Source of the DNA: CAWGUU01 sp963825765
GTDB taxonomy: Bacteria > Actinomycetota > Acidimicrobiia > Acidimicrobiales > AC-14
Reading direction: 5' to 3'
Length of the DNA stretch: 28,095 nucleotides
Assembly: GCA_963825765.1 (NCBI GenBank)
Contig: CAWGUU010000005.1
Coordinates: 1 to 28,095, forward strand
This document shows positions 16,464 through 27,517 of this stretch, in pieces. A program made the translations under genes and the position numbers. Numbering within the stretch: position 1 is the stretch's first letter; the number at the start of each line of letters is the position of its first letter. Below the pieces are notes generated by a model. It did no database searches. It was not told the DNA's origin and was given only the letters and a program-made list of their open reading frames with translations.

Positions 16464-16493
16464 TTGTCGACCCCACCCCAGGTGGGGTAGAGT
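16464..16493 (+). promoter_or_regulatory. csoR-copA promoter with CsoR operator
   Basis: A -35 TTGTCG (16464-16469) and -10 TAGAGT (16488-16493) are 18 bases apart. The spacer holds the perfect inverted repeat ACCCCACC-CCA-GGTGGGGT (16470-16488, sharing the first -10 base), which resembles the GC-rich operators of CsoR proteins. Transcription should begin at or next to the csoR ATG (16500), giving a leaderless message. Bound CsoR would block both promoter elements; copper would release it. Confidence 0.75.
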
Positions 16494-16499
16494 AGACCC

Positions 16500-16787
16500 A
16501 TGCATGAAGCCGACAAGAAGGCACTGGTGAACCGGTTGCGGAGCGCTCGCGGCCACGTCGACGCCGTGATCAGGATGGTGGAGTCCGACACCTACTGCGT
16601 CGACGTGATGAAGCAGCTGGCCGCCGTCCAGGGCTCGCTGGAGGCCTCCAGCCGGGCCGTGCTGCGCAACCACCTCGAGACCTGCGTGGCCGAGGCAATG
16701 CGGTCGGGCCGCACGGCCGAGATCGTCGACGAGCTGATGAACGCCCTTCGGTACGACCACGTGGTCACCGCCCCGGACCGGAGCTGA
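16500..16787 (+). CDS. csoR: Copper-sensing repressor CsoR
   Basis: CsoR is a small all-helical tetrameric repressor released from DNA by Cu(I). The 95-residue protein has the family core (LVNRLRSARGHVDAVIRMVE) and the Cys-His-Cys copper ligands: Cys in DTYCVDVMKQ, then His and Cys in RNHLETCVAEA. This ligand pattern points to copper more than to formaldehyde or sulfide sensing relatives. No ribosome site precedes the ATG, in agreement with a leaderless transcript. It is first in an operon with copA, which begins one base after its stop. Confidence 0.93.
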   Translation: MHEADKKALVNRLRSARGHVDAVIRMVESDTYCVDVMKQLAAVQGSLEASSRAVLRNHLETCVAEAMRSGRTAEIVDELMNALRYDHVVTAPDRS

Positions 16788-16788
16788 G

Positions 16789-19486
<2,698 letters not shown>

Positions 19487-19533
19487 CCGCCGTCGCCCCG
19501 CCTATCCCGAGCCGGGCGACGGCGGTCGCGTGC

Positions 19534-20066
19534 CTACTTCTTGCCCGAGTTGCCGGTCCCGTTGCCGCTGTTGCCGCTGTTGCCGCTGTTGCCGGGGCCG
19601 CGGTTGCCCTGGCCGCGGTTGCCCTTAAACTCAGCGGTGTCGTCGCCGGGGATCGAGGTGGTGGTCGACGACGTGGTGGTCCGGCGTCAGGGTGTCCAGC
19701 AGCTCGGCTACCCGCTCGTCGCCCAGGCGGGCGAGAGCGACATCCTCGGATGCGGGGGCGGCCGAGGCCGGTGGTGGCACGTTAGGTGTCGCGCCTGGCC
19801 CGCGCCCGCCACTCGTGCACGACCCGGCGGTAGGCGATGGTGAACACCCAGCTGCGGAACTGCTGCTCGTCGCCTACGAAGGTCGGCAGTCCCGTCAGCA
19901 CCGCAACGAACACGTCCCTGATGACGTCGGCCGGCTCAGCCACGCCCTGGGCCCGAACGTAGCCCTGCACTGCAGGCGCCACCGACTCGTAGAGGCGGCC
20001 GCGGGCCCATCCGGCGCCGACCTGGGCGGCGGCGAGGATGGAGTCGAAGGCGAGATCGAGGCTCAT
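19534..20066 (-). pseudogene. ECF sigma factor, broken by a frameshift and an internal deletion
   Basis: The N-terminal half encodes sigma region 2: LYESVAPAVQGYVRAQGVAEPADVIRDVFVAVLTGL and FRSWVFTIAYRRVVHEWR. After RARRDT a stop intervenes, but the next frame continues as PNVPPPASAAPASEDVALARLGDERVAELLDTLTPD, the usual linker to region 4, so one base is probably missing near 19786. Region 4 then stops abruptly near 19680. The third frame continues with TTTSSTTTSIP, DDTAEFKG and a Gly-Asn repeat ending at TAG 19534-19536, as in tails of secreted or anti-sigma-linked proteins. A deletion seems to have joined the two genes. Without region 4 the sigma factor cannot recognise a -35 element. Confidence 0.7.
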
Positions 20067-20148
20067 GACGCAGCAGGGGGTGAGCGGGGCGGGCCGCTCC
20101 TTCGCGTCATCAACCCGCCGGACGGTCACCTTGAAGGCACGCCCGCCC

Positions 20149-20194
20149 GTGAGAGGGCAAGAAGGTCGCATCCCGCGACCTTCTTGCACTCTCG
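20149..20194. repeat. Dispersed palindromic element, copy 2
   Basis: Left arm GTGAGAGGGCAAGAAGGTCG and right arm CGACCTTCTTGCACTCTCG enclose a short centre (CATCCCG). It shares the GTGAGAGxGCAAGAA and GCACTCTC blocks with copy 1 at 13088-13134. It lies 35 bases downstream of the chitinase stop and 83 bases upstream of the sigma factor remnant. It could terminate the chitinase message. Confidence 0.8.
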
Positions 20195-20228
20195 TCTGCT
20201 GGCGGTGGCGTGAATCGAGGACCCAGGT

Positions 20229-21680
20229 TCAGCCGACGAAGCCGCTGAAGATCTTGGAGAAGTCCCACTGCTGTTGCAGGATCCCGCTGCACGTGGGGTC
20301 CGCCCAGGGAGTGACGCCACCGGGGCACTGCTTGTCCCGGGCCACCGACCACATCGACACCCGGCCGACGTGACGCTGGTTGGCGAAGGTGACCACCTGC
20401 TGGGCGTCGGCCTTGGTGAAGACCTCGGACTGCACGTCGTTCTGGCCGATCATCGGCGTGATCCCGACCATCCTCCAGAGCTGGGCCTCCGTCTTGGCCG
20501 GGTACAGGCTCTTGAGCTGGGCCTTCAGGCTTGTCGCCGAGTCGATGGCGTACTGGCCCATCTTGCCGGCGGGGCTGGGGGCGGCCCAGTCGCCGTAGTC
20601 CATCGCCATGATGTTGACGACCGACACGACGGCACCGGCGTCCCGGGCCGAGCGGACGACGTTCACCCCGTCGGGGGTGAGGCCGCTGGGCAGCACCGGC
20701 AGGGTCAGCGAGACATCCAACTTCTTGCCGGATGCGGCGGCGCGGGCCTGGAGGGTCTTGATGGCCTGCGATCGCCGGGCGATCGAGGCGGGCTCGGCTG
20801 CAGCCGCACCCTCGATGTCGAAGTCGATCCTGGTCAGGTTGTACTTGTCGATGACGGCCTGGTACTGGCTGACCAAGGCGTCGGGGTTGGTGCAGGTCTG
20901 AGCCAACTCCTGGCCGGACGCCCCGCCGAAGGACACGATCACGTCGCCTCCCTTGGCCCGCAGCTGGGCGATCTGGTTGCCCATGGGACTGTCGGCCAGC
21001 GAGATCACTCCACCCCAGGAAGCCTGGCAGGAGGTCGAGCCGTTCACGATGAAGGCGAGCGTGTACTGCTTGACGCCGCTGGCCGTGGCAGTGGCACTCA
21101 GGTCGACGGGCGGCCAGAGGGTGACGTCGGCGTAGGGGGCGAAGGCCGGCGTCGCACCGGCACCGCCACCGCCGCCCGGAACTGTCGTCGTCGTGGTGGC
21201 TGGCGCCGTGGTGGTCGTGGTCGCGGGTGCGATGGTGGTCGTCGTCGTGCCGCCGCCTCCTCCGGAGCAGGAGGCCCCGTTCAGCAGGCAGTTGCTGGGT
21301 ACCGCGGACGGCGTGGGGGTCGCGACCTGGAACCCGAAGTTCGCCGACGAGCCCGCGCTGAGCGAGCCGTTCCAGGTGTCGTTGAGGACGGTGTAGTGGT
21401 TGCCGGAACGCGTCAGAAGGCCGTTCCAGGAGCTCGTGACGCTGGCGTTCGAGGGAAGGTCGAACTCGAGACGCCAACTTGCGATGGCGCCGGGGCCGGA
21501 ATTGGTGATGGTGTAGGCGCCGACGAAGCCGGAGTCCCATTGCGAGGACTTGGTGAAGGTCGCTGAGACGCCGCCGGCGGCAACCGCCGTTCGGGGCCAC
21601 GCCAACAGCGACAGTGCGAGTAGCAAGATCAGTAAGGGCGCGACCCCGAGGGCGCGCCGGGCGTGCGTGTTCAAAGCCAT
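20229..21680 (-). CDS. Secreted GH18 chitinase with CBM2 domain
   Basis: The 483-residue precursor begins with a signal peptide (core LLILLLALSLLAWP, likely cut after AVAAG). A carbohydrate-binding module of the CBM2 type follows (about 38-130; QWDSGFVGAYTITNSG, SSWNGL, LSAGSSANFGFQ). A Thr-rich linker at about 140-170 leads to a GH18 catalytic domain to the end. The catalytic motif is RIDFDIEG, with the proton-donor Glu near residue 290. It should hydrolyse chitin outside the cell. ATG 21680 lies directly against an AAGGAG ribosome site; a TTG two codons on has better spacing and could be the true start. It is flanked by a palindromic element downstream. The 170 bases upstream show no clear operator. 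Confidence 0.88.
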   Translation of the reverse strand: MALNTHARRALGVAPLLILLLALSLLAWPRTAVAAGGVSATFTKSSQWDSGFVGAYTITNSGPGAIASWRLEFDLPSNASVTSSWNGLLTRSGNHYTVLNDTWNGSLSAGSSANFGFQVATPTPSAVPSNCLLNGASCSGGGGGTTTTTIAPATTTTTAPATTTTTVPGGGGGAGATPAFAPYADVTLWPPVDLSATATASGVKQYTLAFIVNGSTSCQASWGGVISLADSPMGNQIAQLRAKGGDVIVSFGGASGQELAQTCTNPDALVSQYQAVIDKYNLTRIDFDIEGAAAAEPASIARRSQAIKTLQARAAASGKKLDVSLTLPVLPSGLTPDGVNVVRSARDAGAVVSVVNIMAMDYGDWAAPSPAGKMGQYAIDSATSLKAQLKSLYPAKTEAQLWRMVGITPMIGQNDVQSEVFTKADAQQVVTFANQRHVGRVSMWSVARDKQCPGGVTPWADPTCSGILQQQWDFSKIFSGFVG

Positions 21681-21850
21681 CTCCTTCAAGAGGGGCCCGC
21701 GGTCCGGTTGATCACGCGTGGCCGTTGATGAATTTCGACCCTTTTGCGAACGGACTTGAGGCAAATCGGGGTCGACCGTGGCCGGAGCGGCACCGCGGCC
21801 GCAGGGTGGCACCGGCCACCTCACGGCCCTGGTGTGTCAGGTCGACGAGC

Positions 21851-23194
21851 TCAGGTGAAGGAGAAGAGCGGTGGGAGGATGACAACGACCGTCGCGGCCC
21901 AGAGGGCGAAGACGGGCAGGTAGGTGGTCTGCCAGCGCTCGAGCCGATGGAAGGTGCTGCGCCCGGTGAGGAACTGGATGGACAGCCAGGCGGTGCCGGT
22001 CAGGTTCACGAGCAGCACCAGGTTGAGTCCGAGCGCCGCTGCCCGGTTCGGCGTGAACCCGAGATCGCCGATCCGGGCCGCCATCGAACCCAGCACCATG
22101 AGATCGAGGAGCAGCGCGCTCACGACGGCGACCAGCTGGATGCGGTCCATCCACGCCGACACGTGTGACGGGTGCCGGGCCGACATCCCGTACAAGACGA
22201 GCCCGAGGACCACCACCATCAGTGCGTCGAAGACACCGAGGAGCTCGCGGTCGAACGCGCCGCCCAGTCCGGTCACCGCGTAGACGATTGCGGCGCCGGC
22301 CAGCATCAGCGCGAACAACGGCGTGAAGAGCATGGTCAGCACCGGCGCCATGTTCTCCACCACCCGCTGCTTCGACTCCACGAGCCAGGCCGCCACGATC
22401 ACGGCCCCCGCCGCCCCGGAGGGCAACATCCACTCGATGACCCGCTCGGCCAGTTCGGGGCCCGCCGGTTCGAGGATGAACGCGGTCAGGGCCAGAAGCA
22501 CGCCGCCCCCGAGCGCGATCAGCACGTAGTAGATGAACCACTCGCCCGTGAAGCGGACGAAGTCCATGCGCCGCTCGTGCGATCGCAGGACCCCGCCCAT
22601 GTACGGGTAGGCGAGCACGAACCACAGCAGGACGGGTAGGTGTGCGACGACGAGTATCTGGGTCGACGAGTCCTCACCGTAGGGGTAGACGTTGATCACG
22701 ACGACGGCGATCAGGAATGGCGCGGCCGTCAGCAGGCACTGGCGCAGGGGGAGTCGCCCTCGGCGGGCGAAGTAGCCGGCAAGGAACGGCAGCACGAGCA
22801 GGCTCACGTTCCGCAGCAGCCACCAGGACTCCTCGCTCGGGAACCCCGCGGCCAAGCGTGCGACCTGGATCGTGACGGCCGCCGCAACGGCGAACCCCAG
22901 CGCCTCCAGCCACCGGCTGTCCGCCTGTTGCTGCTCGTCGTCGCCGGAGAGGACGAGCTGCCTCCAGAGGCTGCCGCTGTGCTCACGCGCGAACTCCCGG
23001 GACAGTTCGTCGACGCTCCCCATCCGCTTCACCGCGATCAGGAAGGCCTCGTCGGCAGCGAGACCGGCCGCGTCCAGATCGGCGATCTGATCGCGCAGAT
23101 GGGCCTCCAACTCCTCCACGTCACGGCCATCGACCGCCGGGCCCTTTCCGACGAAGGCCCGCCACTCCGCGATCTCCGCCTCCAACGACTCCAT
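21851..23194 (-). CDS. Membrane protein with permease-prefix (HAAS-like) domain, partner of PadR
   Basis: The first 95 residues are soluble and resemble the permease prefix domain often paired with PadR regulators (LEAEIAEWRAFV, ELEAHLRDQIADL, AFLIAVKRMGSVDELSREFA). About ten hydrophobic segments follow, through residue 447. No transporter family motif is recognised, so its activity is unknown. The start at 23194 has a GGGGAGGG site about 7 bases ahead and lies two bases after the PadR stop, showing a coupled operon. Confidence 0.78.
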   Translation of the reverse strand: MESLEAEIAEWRAFVGKGPAVDGRDVEELEAHLRDQIADLDAAGLAADEAFLIAVKRMGSVDELSREFAREHSGSLWRQLVLSGDDEQQQADSRWLEALGFAVAAAVTIQVARLAAGFPSEESWWLLRNVSLLVLPFLAGYFARRGRLPLRQCLLTAAPFLIAVVVINVYPYGEDSSTQILVVAHLPVLLWFVLAYPYMGGVLRSHERRMDFVRFTGEWFIYYVLIALGGGVLLALTAFILEPAGPELAERVIEWMLPSGAAGAVIVAAWLVESKQRVVENMAPVLTMLFTPLFALMLAGAAIVYAVTGLGGAFDRELLGVFDALMVVVLGLVLYGMSARHPSHVSAWMDRIQLVAVVSALLLDLMVLGSMAARIGDLGFTPNRAAALGLNLVLLVNLTGTAWLSIQFLTGRSTFHRLERWQTTYLPVFALWAATVVVILPPLFSFT

Positions 23195-23196
23195 GG

Positions 23197-23556
23197 TCAG
23201 GCCCTCCCCAACACGAGCGGCATCAGCTTGGCGCCCCCCCAGGCGCCACCCAACGCCCGCGTCACGGTCGCCCACTGCCGCTTATGCTCCGCCAGAGCCT
23301 CATGGCCGCCGTCGGTGAGCGCGTAGTACCTGCGGCGCCGCCCCTCAGGCGGCGTTCGCCAATCCGTGGTCACGTACCCGAGTCGGTGGAGACGATGGAG
23401 CAGCGGGTAGAGCATCCCATCGGTCCACTCGAGCTCACCGCCCGAGAGCTCCCGAACGCGCTTGAGGATGGCGTACCCGTAGTTCTCGCCGTCGTCCAGG
23501 ATCGCCAGCACCAGCGGCGTCGCCGACGCCGCGACGAGGTCCTTGTCGATCTGCAC
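23197..23556 (-). CDS. PadR-family transcriptional regulator
   Basis: This 119-residue protein has the PadR winged-helix pattern: TPLVLAILDDGENYGYAILKRVRELSGG, WTDGMLYPLLHRLHRLGYV and the wing RRRRYYALTDGGHEAL. PadR proteins repress adjacent membrane-protein genes, and here the regulated partner probably is the membrane protein directly downstream. The GTG at 23556 was chosen because a GGAGGTG ribosome site lies just upstream and the helix begins shortly after. It is divergent from the VOC gene, with 158 bases between them. Confidence 0.88.
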   Translation of the reverse strand: MQIDKDLVAASATPLVLAILDDGENYGYAILKRVRELSGGELEWTDGMLYPLLHRLHRLGYVTTDWRTPPEGRRRRYYALTDGGHEALAEHKRQWATVTRALGGAWGGAKLMPLVLGRA

Positions 23557-23714
23557 CGCACCTCCGATACCTAGAGCCGGAACGCATAGCAGTACAAGGT
23601 ATCGCATCCGGTCGATCTTGGTGTCGCGGTTCTCGACAGGCTGGCGGTCGAGCCACACGGAAAGCTCCCGGCCTCTAGGGTGCGCGCGACCGGCGAGCAA
23701 TGGGAGGAACGGCA

Positions 23715-24575
23715 ATGCCCGAGCGAGACGGATACATCTCCGGCGTCCCCTGCTGGATCGACACCAGCCAGCCCGACCCGGAGGTCACCCTTCCCTTCTA
23801 CAGCGGCCTGTTCGGATGGGCGTTCGAGGACGTGATGCCCGACGGGTCGGAGGGCAAGTACTTCGTCGGCCGCATTCGTGGTGGCGACGTGGCGGCGGTG
23901 GGGTCGAGCCCTGAGGGCGCCCCGCCGATGGCGATGTGGAACACCTACATCTGGGTCGAGAGCGCCGACGAGGCTGCGTCAAAGGCCCGCGACGCGGGTG
24001 GCGGGGTGGCGATGGAGCCATTCGAGGTCATGGACGCGGGGCGGATGGCTGTCCTCACCGATCCCGAAGGAGCCGCGTTCTGTGTCTGGGAGGCGAGGAA
24101 CCACCGAGGTGCCAAGGTCGTCAACGAGCACGGATCGCTGAACTTCAACGGCCTCGCCACGCGAGACCCCGAAGGCGCGAAGGCGTTCTACGGCGCGGTC
24201 TTCGGTTGGGAGACGCTGACAATGCCCGCCGGTTCGATGTGGACGCTGCCCGGCTACGGCGATCACCTCGAGGAAAGCAGCCCCGGTCTGCGCGAGCAGA
24301 TGGCGGCGATGGGTGCGCCCGAGGGCTTCATCGACGTCGTCGCTGCCCTCAATCCGATTGCCGACGACGAGTCCGACACGCCGGCGCATTGGAGCGTCAC
24401 CTTCGCCGTCGACGACGCCGACGCCACCGCGGCGAAGGCGAGCGAGCTCGGCGGCGAGATCGTCGCCGGCCCGTTCGATGCCCCGTGGACCAGGATGGCG
24501 GTGATCAAGGACCCGCAAGGGGCGACCTTCATCGCCGCCCAGTTCGTCCCCGAGAACAAGGACCTCGAGGCATAG
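23715..24575 (+). CDS. Two-domain VOC (glyoxalase/bleomycin-resistance fold) protein
   Basis: The 286-residue protein has two related VOC domains, about residues 5-125 (FYSGLFGWAFED, VLTDPEGAAFCVWEA) and 137-280 (FYGAVFGWETL, VIKDPQGATFIAAQF). VOC proteins bind a metal and act on small molecules as isomerases, dioxygenases or resistance proteins; the exact substrate cannot be told here. Similar two-domain forms are common in Streptomyces and are often annotated only as VOC proteins. The ATG at 23715 has a GGGAGGA site 8 bases ahead. It stands alone. Confidence 0.85.
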   Translation: MPERDGYISGVPCWIDTSQPDPEVTLPFYSGLFGWAFEDVMPDGSEGKYFVGRIRGGDVAAVGSSPEGAPPMAMWNTYIWVESADEAASKARDAGGGVAMEPFEVMDAGRMAVLTDPEGAAFCVWEARNHRGAKVVNEHGSLNFNGLATRDPEGAKAFYGAVFGWETLTMPAGSMWTLPGYGDHLEESSPGLREQMAAMGAPEGFIDVVAALNPIADDESDTPAHWSVTFAVDDADATAAKASELGGEIVAGPFDAPWTRMAVIKDPQGATFIAAQFVPENKDLEA

Positions 24576-24625
24576 CCGGATCTGCCGCTCGCGCCGTAGA
24601 CGGCAGTTGATGACGCCTCGTCTCA

Positions 24626-24653
24626 GACCGCCAGTACCGGGTCAAGGGCGGTC
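24626..24653. terminator. Possible hairpin between convergent VOC and ArsR genes
   Basis: GACCGCC (24626-24632) and GGCGGTC (24647-24653) can pair across a 14-base loop in the 83-base convergent gap. There is no T-run, so its activity is uncertain. Confidence 0.3.
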
Positions 24654-24658
24654 GCAGG

Positions 24659-25069
24659 TTACTGGCAGCAGGCTTCGTTGCCCCCCGGCCGGGCGCGGGG
24701 GGCGAGGCTCTCGGGGTCGAGCAGGTCGACGAGCAGGGCCAGGGCCCTGGCCATGCCGTCGGGGTTGACGGCGTACAGCCTGAAGCCGTCCGCCCGACGC
24801 GCCTGGACGAGGCCGGCGCGGGACAGGGCGCGGAGGTGGTGGCTCACGAGGGGCTGGGCCACACCCTCGCTGGCCACCAGGTCGCTGACGCAGCGTTCGG
24901 CCTGGTGGAGAGCGAGGAACAGCCGGAGCCGGGTGGGATCGGCCAAGGCCCGGGCCACGTCGAGAAGCGGCGCGTTCGCTTCCGTGGGCACGGTGACCTT
25001 CGACGCCACTGCCGCCACTGTCCCAGAGGCCTCCGGAGGCGTCAAGGGTCGACCGCCACGACGCGGCAT
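24659..25069 (-). CDS. ArsR/SmtB-family regulator with C-terminal Cys pair
   Basis: The winged-helix core is clear: DPTRLRLFLALHQAERCVSDLVASEGVAQPLVSHHLRALSRAGLVQARR. The Cys in RCVSDL sits where arsenic sensors have ELCVCDL, and the protein ends in EACCQ, giving a further Cys pair. Together these could bind As(III) or another soft metal. Length is 136 residues from ATG 25069, with a GTG some 20 codons on as an alternative. The ATG lies seven bases after the desaturase stop, so the two genes are co-transcribed. What signal links a desaturase with a metal-type sensor is unclear. Confidence 0.82.
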   Translation of the reverse strand: MPRRGGRPLTPPEASGTVAAVASKVTVPTEANAPLLDVARALADPTRLRLFLALHQAERCVSDLVASEGVAQPLVSHHLRALSRAGLVQARRADGFRLYAVNPDGMARALALLVDLLDPESLAPRARPGGNEACCQ

Positions 25070-25076
25070 GGAGCGC

Positions 25077-25786
25077 TCAGCGGCTGGCTGCGAGTGAGGT
25101 CGATGCCTGGCAGCAGGCTCGCAAGGGCGCCTGGGACCGCTTGTCGTCGAACGTGACGAGTCGCACCGCCTGAAGGAGGCGGAGCAGGGGCCAGATCGGA
25201 TCGAGTGGACCGGTGCGGGCGGCGCCCGGGTGAGCGTGGTGGGAGTTGTGGTAGCCGTGGCCGAGCAGCGGGATGGCGAGCCAGGCCAGGTCGTACCCCG
25301 GGATGTCGGGATGCGGCTTGCGGCCATGGAGGTGGCCCACCGTGTTCACCATCCCCATGACCCCCAGGTAGGCCACGAGGTGCACGACGAGCATCGTCAC
25401 CACCTGAACCGGTCCGAACACGGCCAGGAAGAACGCGACCAGGAGGGAACGCAGGACAGGGACTTTCCGGCGCGAGGGGTGCTGGGCACCTCGCGCTTGG
25501 CGATCGCGAACAGGACCGAGGAGCCGGCCAGGACCGTGAGCGGTTGCCGCAGCTGCGGCGAATGAGGATCGAGGGGCGTGTCCGCGTACCGGTGGTGCAG
25601 CCGGTGCACGGCGGCCCACGTCTCCGGGTCGGTGAGAACGATGACCCTGAAATAGGTGTCGAGCGCCGACGCCAGGCGCGGGTGGACTCGGAAGGCGCAG
25701 TGGGCGAGGCAGCGGTGGCAGTAGACCTCGGTGACGACGGCGGTGAGGAAAGCCGAGACAAGGCCAATGACGACTCCGACCGGCAC
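25077..25786 (-). CDS. Fatty-acid desaturase (frameshift near 25455-25475)
   Basis: The protein is a membrane di-iron desaturase of the acyl-CoA/acyl-lipid type. It has all three His boxes: HRCLAH at about residue 24, HRLHH at about 62, and HNSHH at about 182. The first half is in one frame up to AIAKREVPSTPR; the rest (RKVPVLRSLLVAFFLAVFG to the end) is in the next, implying a one-base error. Joined, it has about 236 residues, with hydrophobic segments between the boxes. It is somewhat short for the family, perhaps because the GTG start at 25786 misses upstream residues. It precedes and is coupled to the ArsR gene. Confidence 0.85.
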
Positions 25787-26109
25787 GGCGGAACCATAGC
25801 GTTCACCCCAAGGGGGCGATCACCCCGCCTCACCGCCGGTTCTGTGGCTCCTCTGTCGACACCAGGACGGAACCAAGCCGACGAGGCGGACGGAGCGGTC
25901 CCGGTGGTCCGTAGCCGTGGTCGAGGTCGGCCCGGCCGTAGACGTCGCGCGCGGCCATGTCGAGGGCCACGTGCAGGTCGCGCAGCTCTGTGACCTATCG
26001 CGCCACCGGCGCGCCCAGGCGGCGCGCCAGTCTTCCGAGTCTCCATGCTTGCCGCCAACGATGCGCGGTTCGACGACGTCCAGGGACCGGCTACCTAGGG
26101 CCCGTTCGG
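25787..26109. other. 323-base gap with a small gene remnant
   Basis: No complete gene was found. A minus-strand open segment at 25830-25993 encodes TELRDLHVALDMAARDVYG and ADLDHGYG. It resembles the C-terminal helix and YGW-DLDLGHG motif of some large DNA methyltransferase or restriction-linked proteins, but lacks a start and is cut by a TAG. It may be a fragment of a lost restriction-modification gene. Confidence 0.3.
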
Positions 26110-26499
26110 TCAACGTGCCGCGTACGCCCCTTGGTACCGGGCGTCGCCGAAGGCGAGAATCGGCAGGAAGATGAAGCCCAGGAAAAAGATGCCGATCCCG
26201 AAGCCGATGCCTTTCCCGAACGATTTCGCCAGGTCGATGCTCACCACGACCCACACGATGAGGTTCACGATGGGAATGAGCATCAGGATGATCCACCACA
26301 CCGGTCGGCCCACGATCCGAAGCAGCACGACGATGTTCCAGATTGGGATGATGGACTGCCAGCCCGCCTTACCGGCCTTGGTGAAGACCTTCCACAGGCT
26401 TACGATCTCGATGATGATCAGCACGAGCGTGATCACCAGGAAGACCAGGTTCGCTCCGCCGTCCGCGTTGGTTGTGTCGGTTTGAGCCAAAAGCGACAT
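26110..26499 (-). CDS. Small multi-span membrane protein, DUF5684-like
   Basis: The 129-residue protein has four hydrophobic segments. The conserved stretch WKVFTKAGKAGWQSIIPIWN after the first helix is the mark of the DUF5684 group, sometimes mislabelled as signal peptidase I. The function of the group is unknown. ATG 26499 was preferred over the adjacent GTG 26502; an AGGGGGTGTG ribosome site precedes both. The protein ends in FGDARYQGAYAAR. It stands alone on its strand, next to a non-coding gap on either side. Confidence 0.8.
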   Translation of the reverse strand: MSLLAQTDTTNADGGANLVFLVITLVLIIIEIVSLWKVFTKAGKAGWQSIIPIWNIVVLLRIVGRPVWWIILMLIPIVNLIVWVVVSIDLAKSFGKGIGFGIGIFFLGFIFLPILAFGDARYQGAYAAR

Positions 26500-26613
26500 C
26501 ACACCCCCTAGCTGCAGTGGGGCCCAGTGCCCCCCCCATCACATCATTGTTACTCGTGAGCCGGCCAACGTGGATGGTGATCGACTCGCCGGGCAGATCG
26601 TGTCGGATCTCAG

Positions 26614-26874
26614 GTGGTTCCTCCCGACATCCGTGGCCGGGCGGGTGCCGTCGTCGGCGCCGACATGGTGTGCCGCGAGTACCTGACCGACGGTCGGGGC
26701 GCGCTCCTGGTGCCGCCGGGCGACGTCGCCCCGCTTGCGGTCGCGATGGCGGCGCTGATGCGGACGAGTCCGTTGCGGCGGCGCTTGGCGGCGGCCGGTC
26801 GGGAGGTGGCGGCGCGGTACACGTCGGAGGCGAGGCCCGCCGCCATCTCAGAACTACGACGAGATCGCTGCTGA
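26614..26874 (+). pseudogene. C-terminal remnant of a GT4-type glycosyltransferase
   Basis: The frame contains REYLTDGRGALLVPPGDVAPLAVAMAALM followed by LRRRLAAAGREVAARYT, the usual end of family 4 glycosyltransferases (EVVxDGETGLLVPPGD and the helix behind it). The nucleotide-sugar-binding glutamate region and the whole N-terminal domain are absent. The rest of the 487-base gap (26500-26986) holds no other gene I can support; the last 40 bases contain the ribosome site for the next gene. Confidence 0.45.
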
Positions 26875-26986
26875 AGGCCGACCTCGTTCACGCCGCTGGA
26901 TCGAGGCTTGATCGTCGGCCGGGACCGGGACAGACTCCGGTCTCCGGCGGCGAGGAGGTACATCCACCGAAAGGGAAGGAGCCGCC

Positions 26987-27517
26987 ATGACCCCGAGGAG
27001 ACGATTTGCGTTCGTCGCTGTGCTGGCTTTGACAGGTTCGCTGCTGCTCGCCATACCCGCCAACCCCGCGGCCGCGGCAGTGGGGGACCTCACGTGCACG
27101 ACTGCACAGAGAACCACATACTCGCCTGGCGTGACGCTCTTCCCCTCTCAGCAGACCATCACGCTCAACACCCTCGCCGCTCCGTGCGTGAGCCTCTCCA
27201 ACCCGAACATCACCTCCGGCGCGGCGACGTTCACAGTCATGGGAATGCGTTCCTGCCTGACCCTCGACCAGACGACCTCCGGGACATCCGGGATCAAATG
27301 GAACACCGGGCAAACCTCGACCTACACCTACACGTCGTCGTCGAAGACGGTGCTCGGGCAGATCCTCGTCACGATCAACGGGATTGTCACCGCCGGCGTC
27401 TTCCAGGGCGCCCCCATCTCCCTGGCCCTTGCCTCACCCGTGCTGAACGTCACCAAGTGCCTGATCCCGCCCGGGATCACCAGCCGAGTCGGCGTGGGAA
27501 CCCTGGTCATCGGCTGA
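26987..27517 (+). CDS. Secreted protein of unknown function
   Basis: The 176-residue precursor has a signal peptide (MTPRRR, hydrophobic core FVAVLALTGSLLLA, likely cut after AAAA near residue 31). The mature part is rich in Thr and Ser, contains four Cys (in LTCTT, APCVS, RSCLT and TKCLI) that could form two disulfides, and looks like a beta-sandwich. No family is recognised. AAGGAG six bases ahead of the ATG is a strong ribosome site. Confidence 0.75.
   Translation: MTPRRRFAFVAVLALTGSLLLAIPANPAAAAVGDLTCTTAQRTTYSPGVTLFPSQQTITLNTLAAPCVSLSNPNITSGAATFTVMGMRSCLTLDQTTSGTSGIKWNTGQTSTYTYTSSSKTVLGQILVTINGIVTAGVFQGAPISLALASPVLNVTKCLIPPGITSRVGVGTLVIG

Noticed and set aside
19556..19620. A run of GTTGCCGCT repeats as a non-coding minisatellite
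   Set aside because: On the minus strand it encodes a Gly-Asn-Ser tail in frame up to a stop, so it is better seen as a coding repeat of the broken gene.
25799..25812. GCGTTCACCCC as a PHO box near the desaturase
   Set aside because: There is only one unit, and it points away from the desaturase gene.
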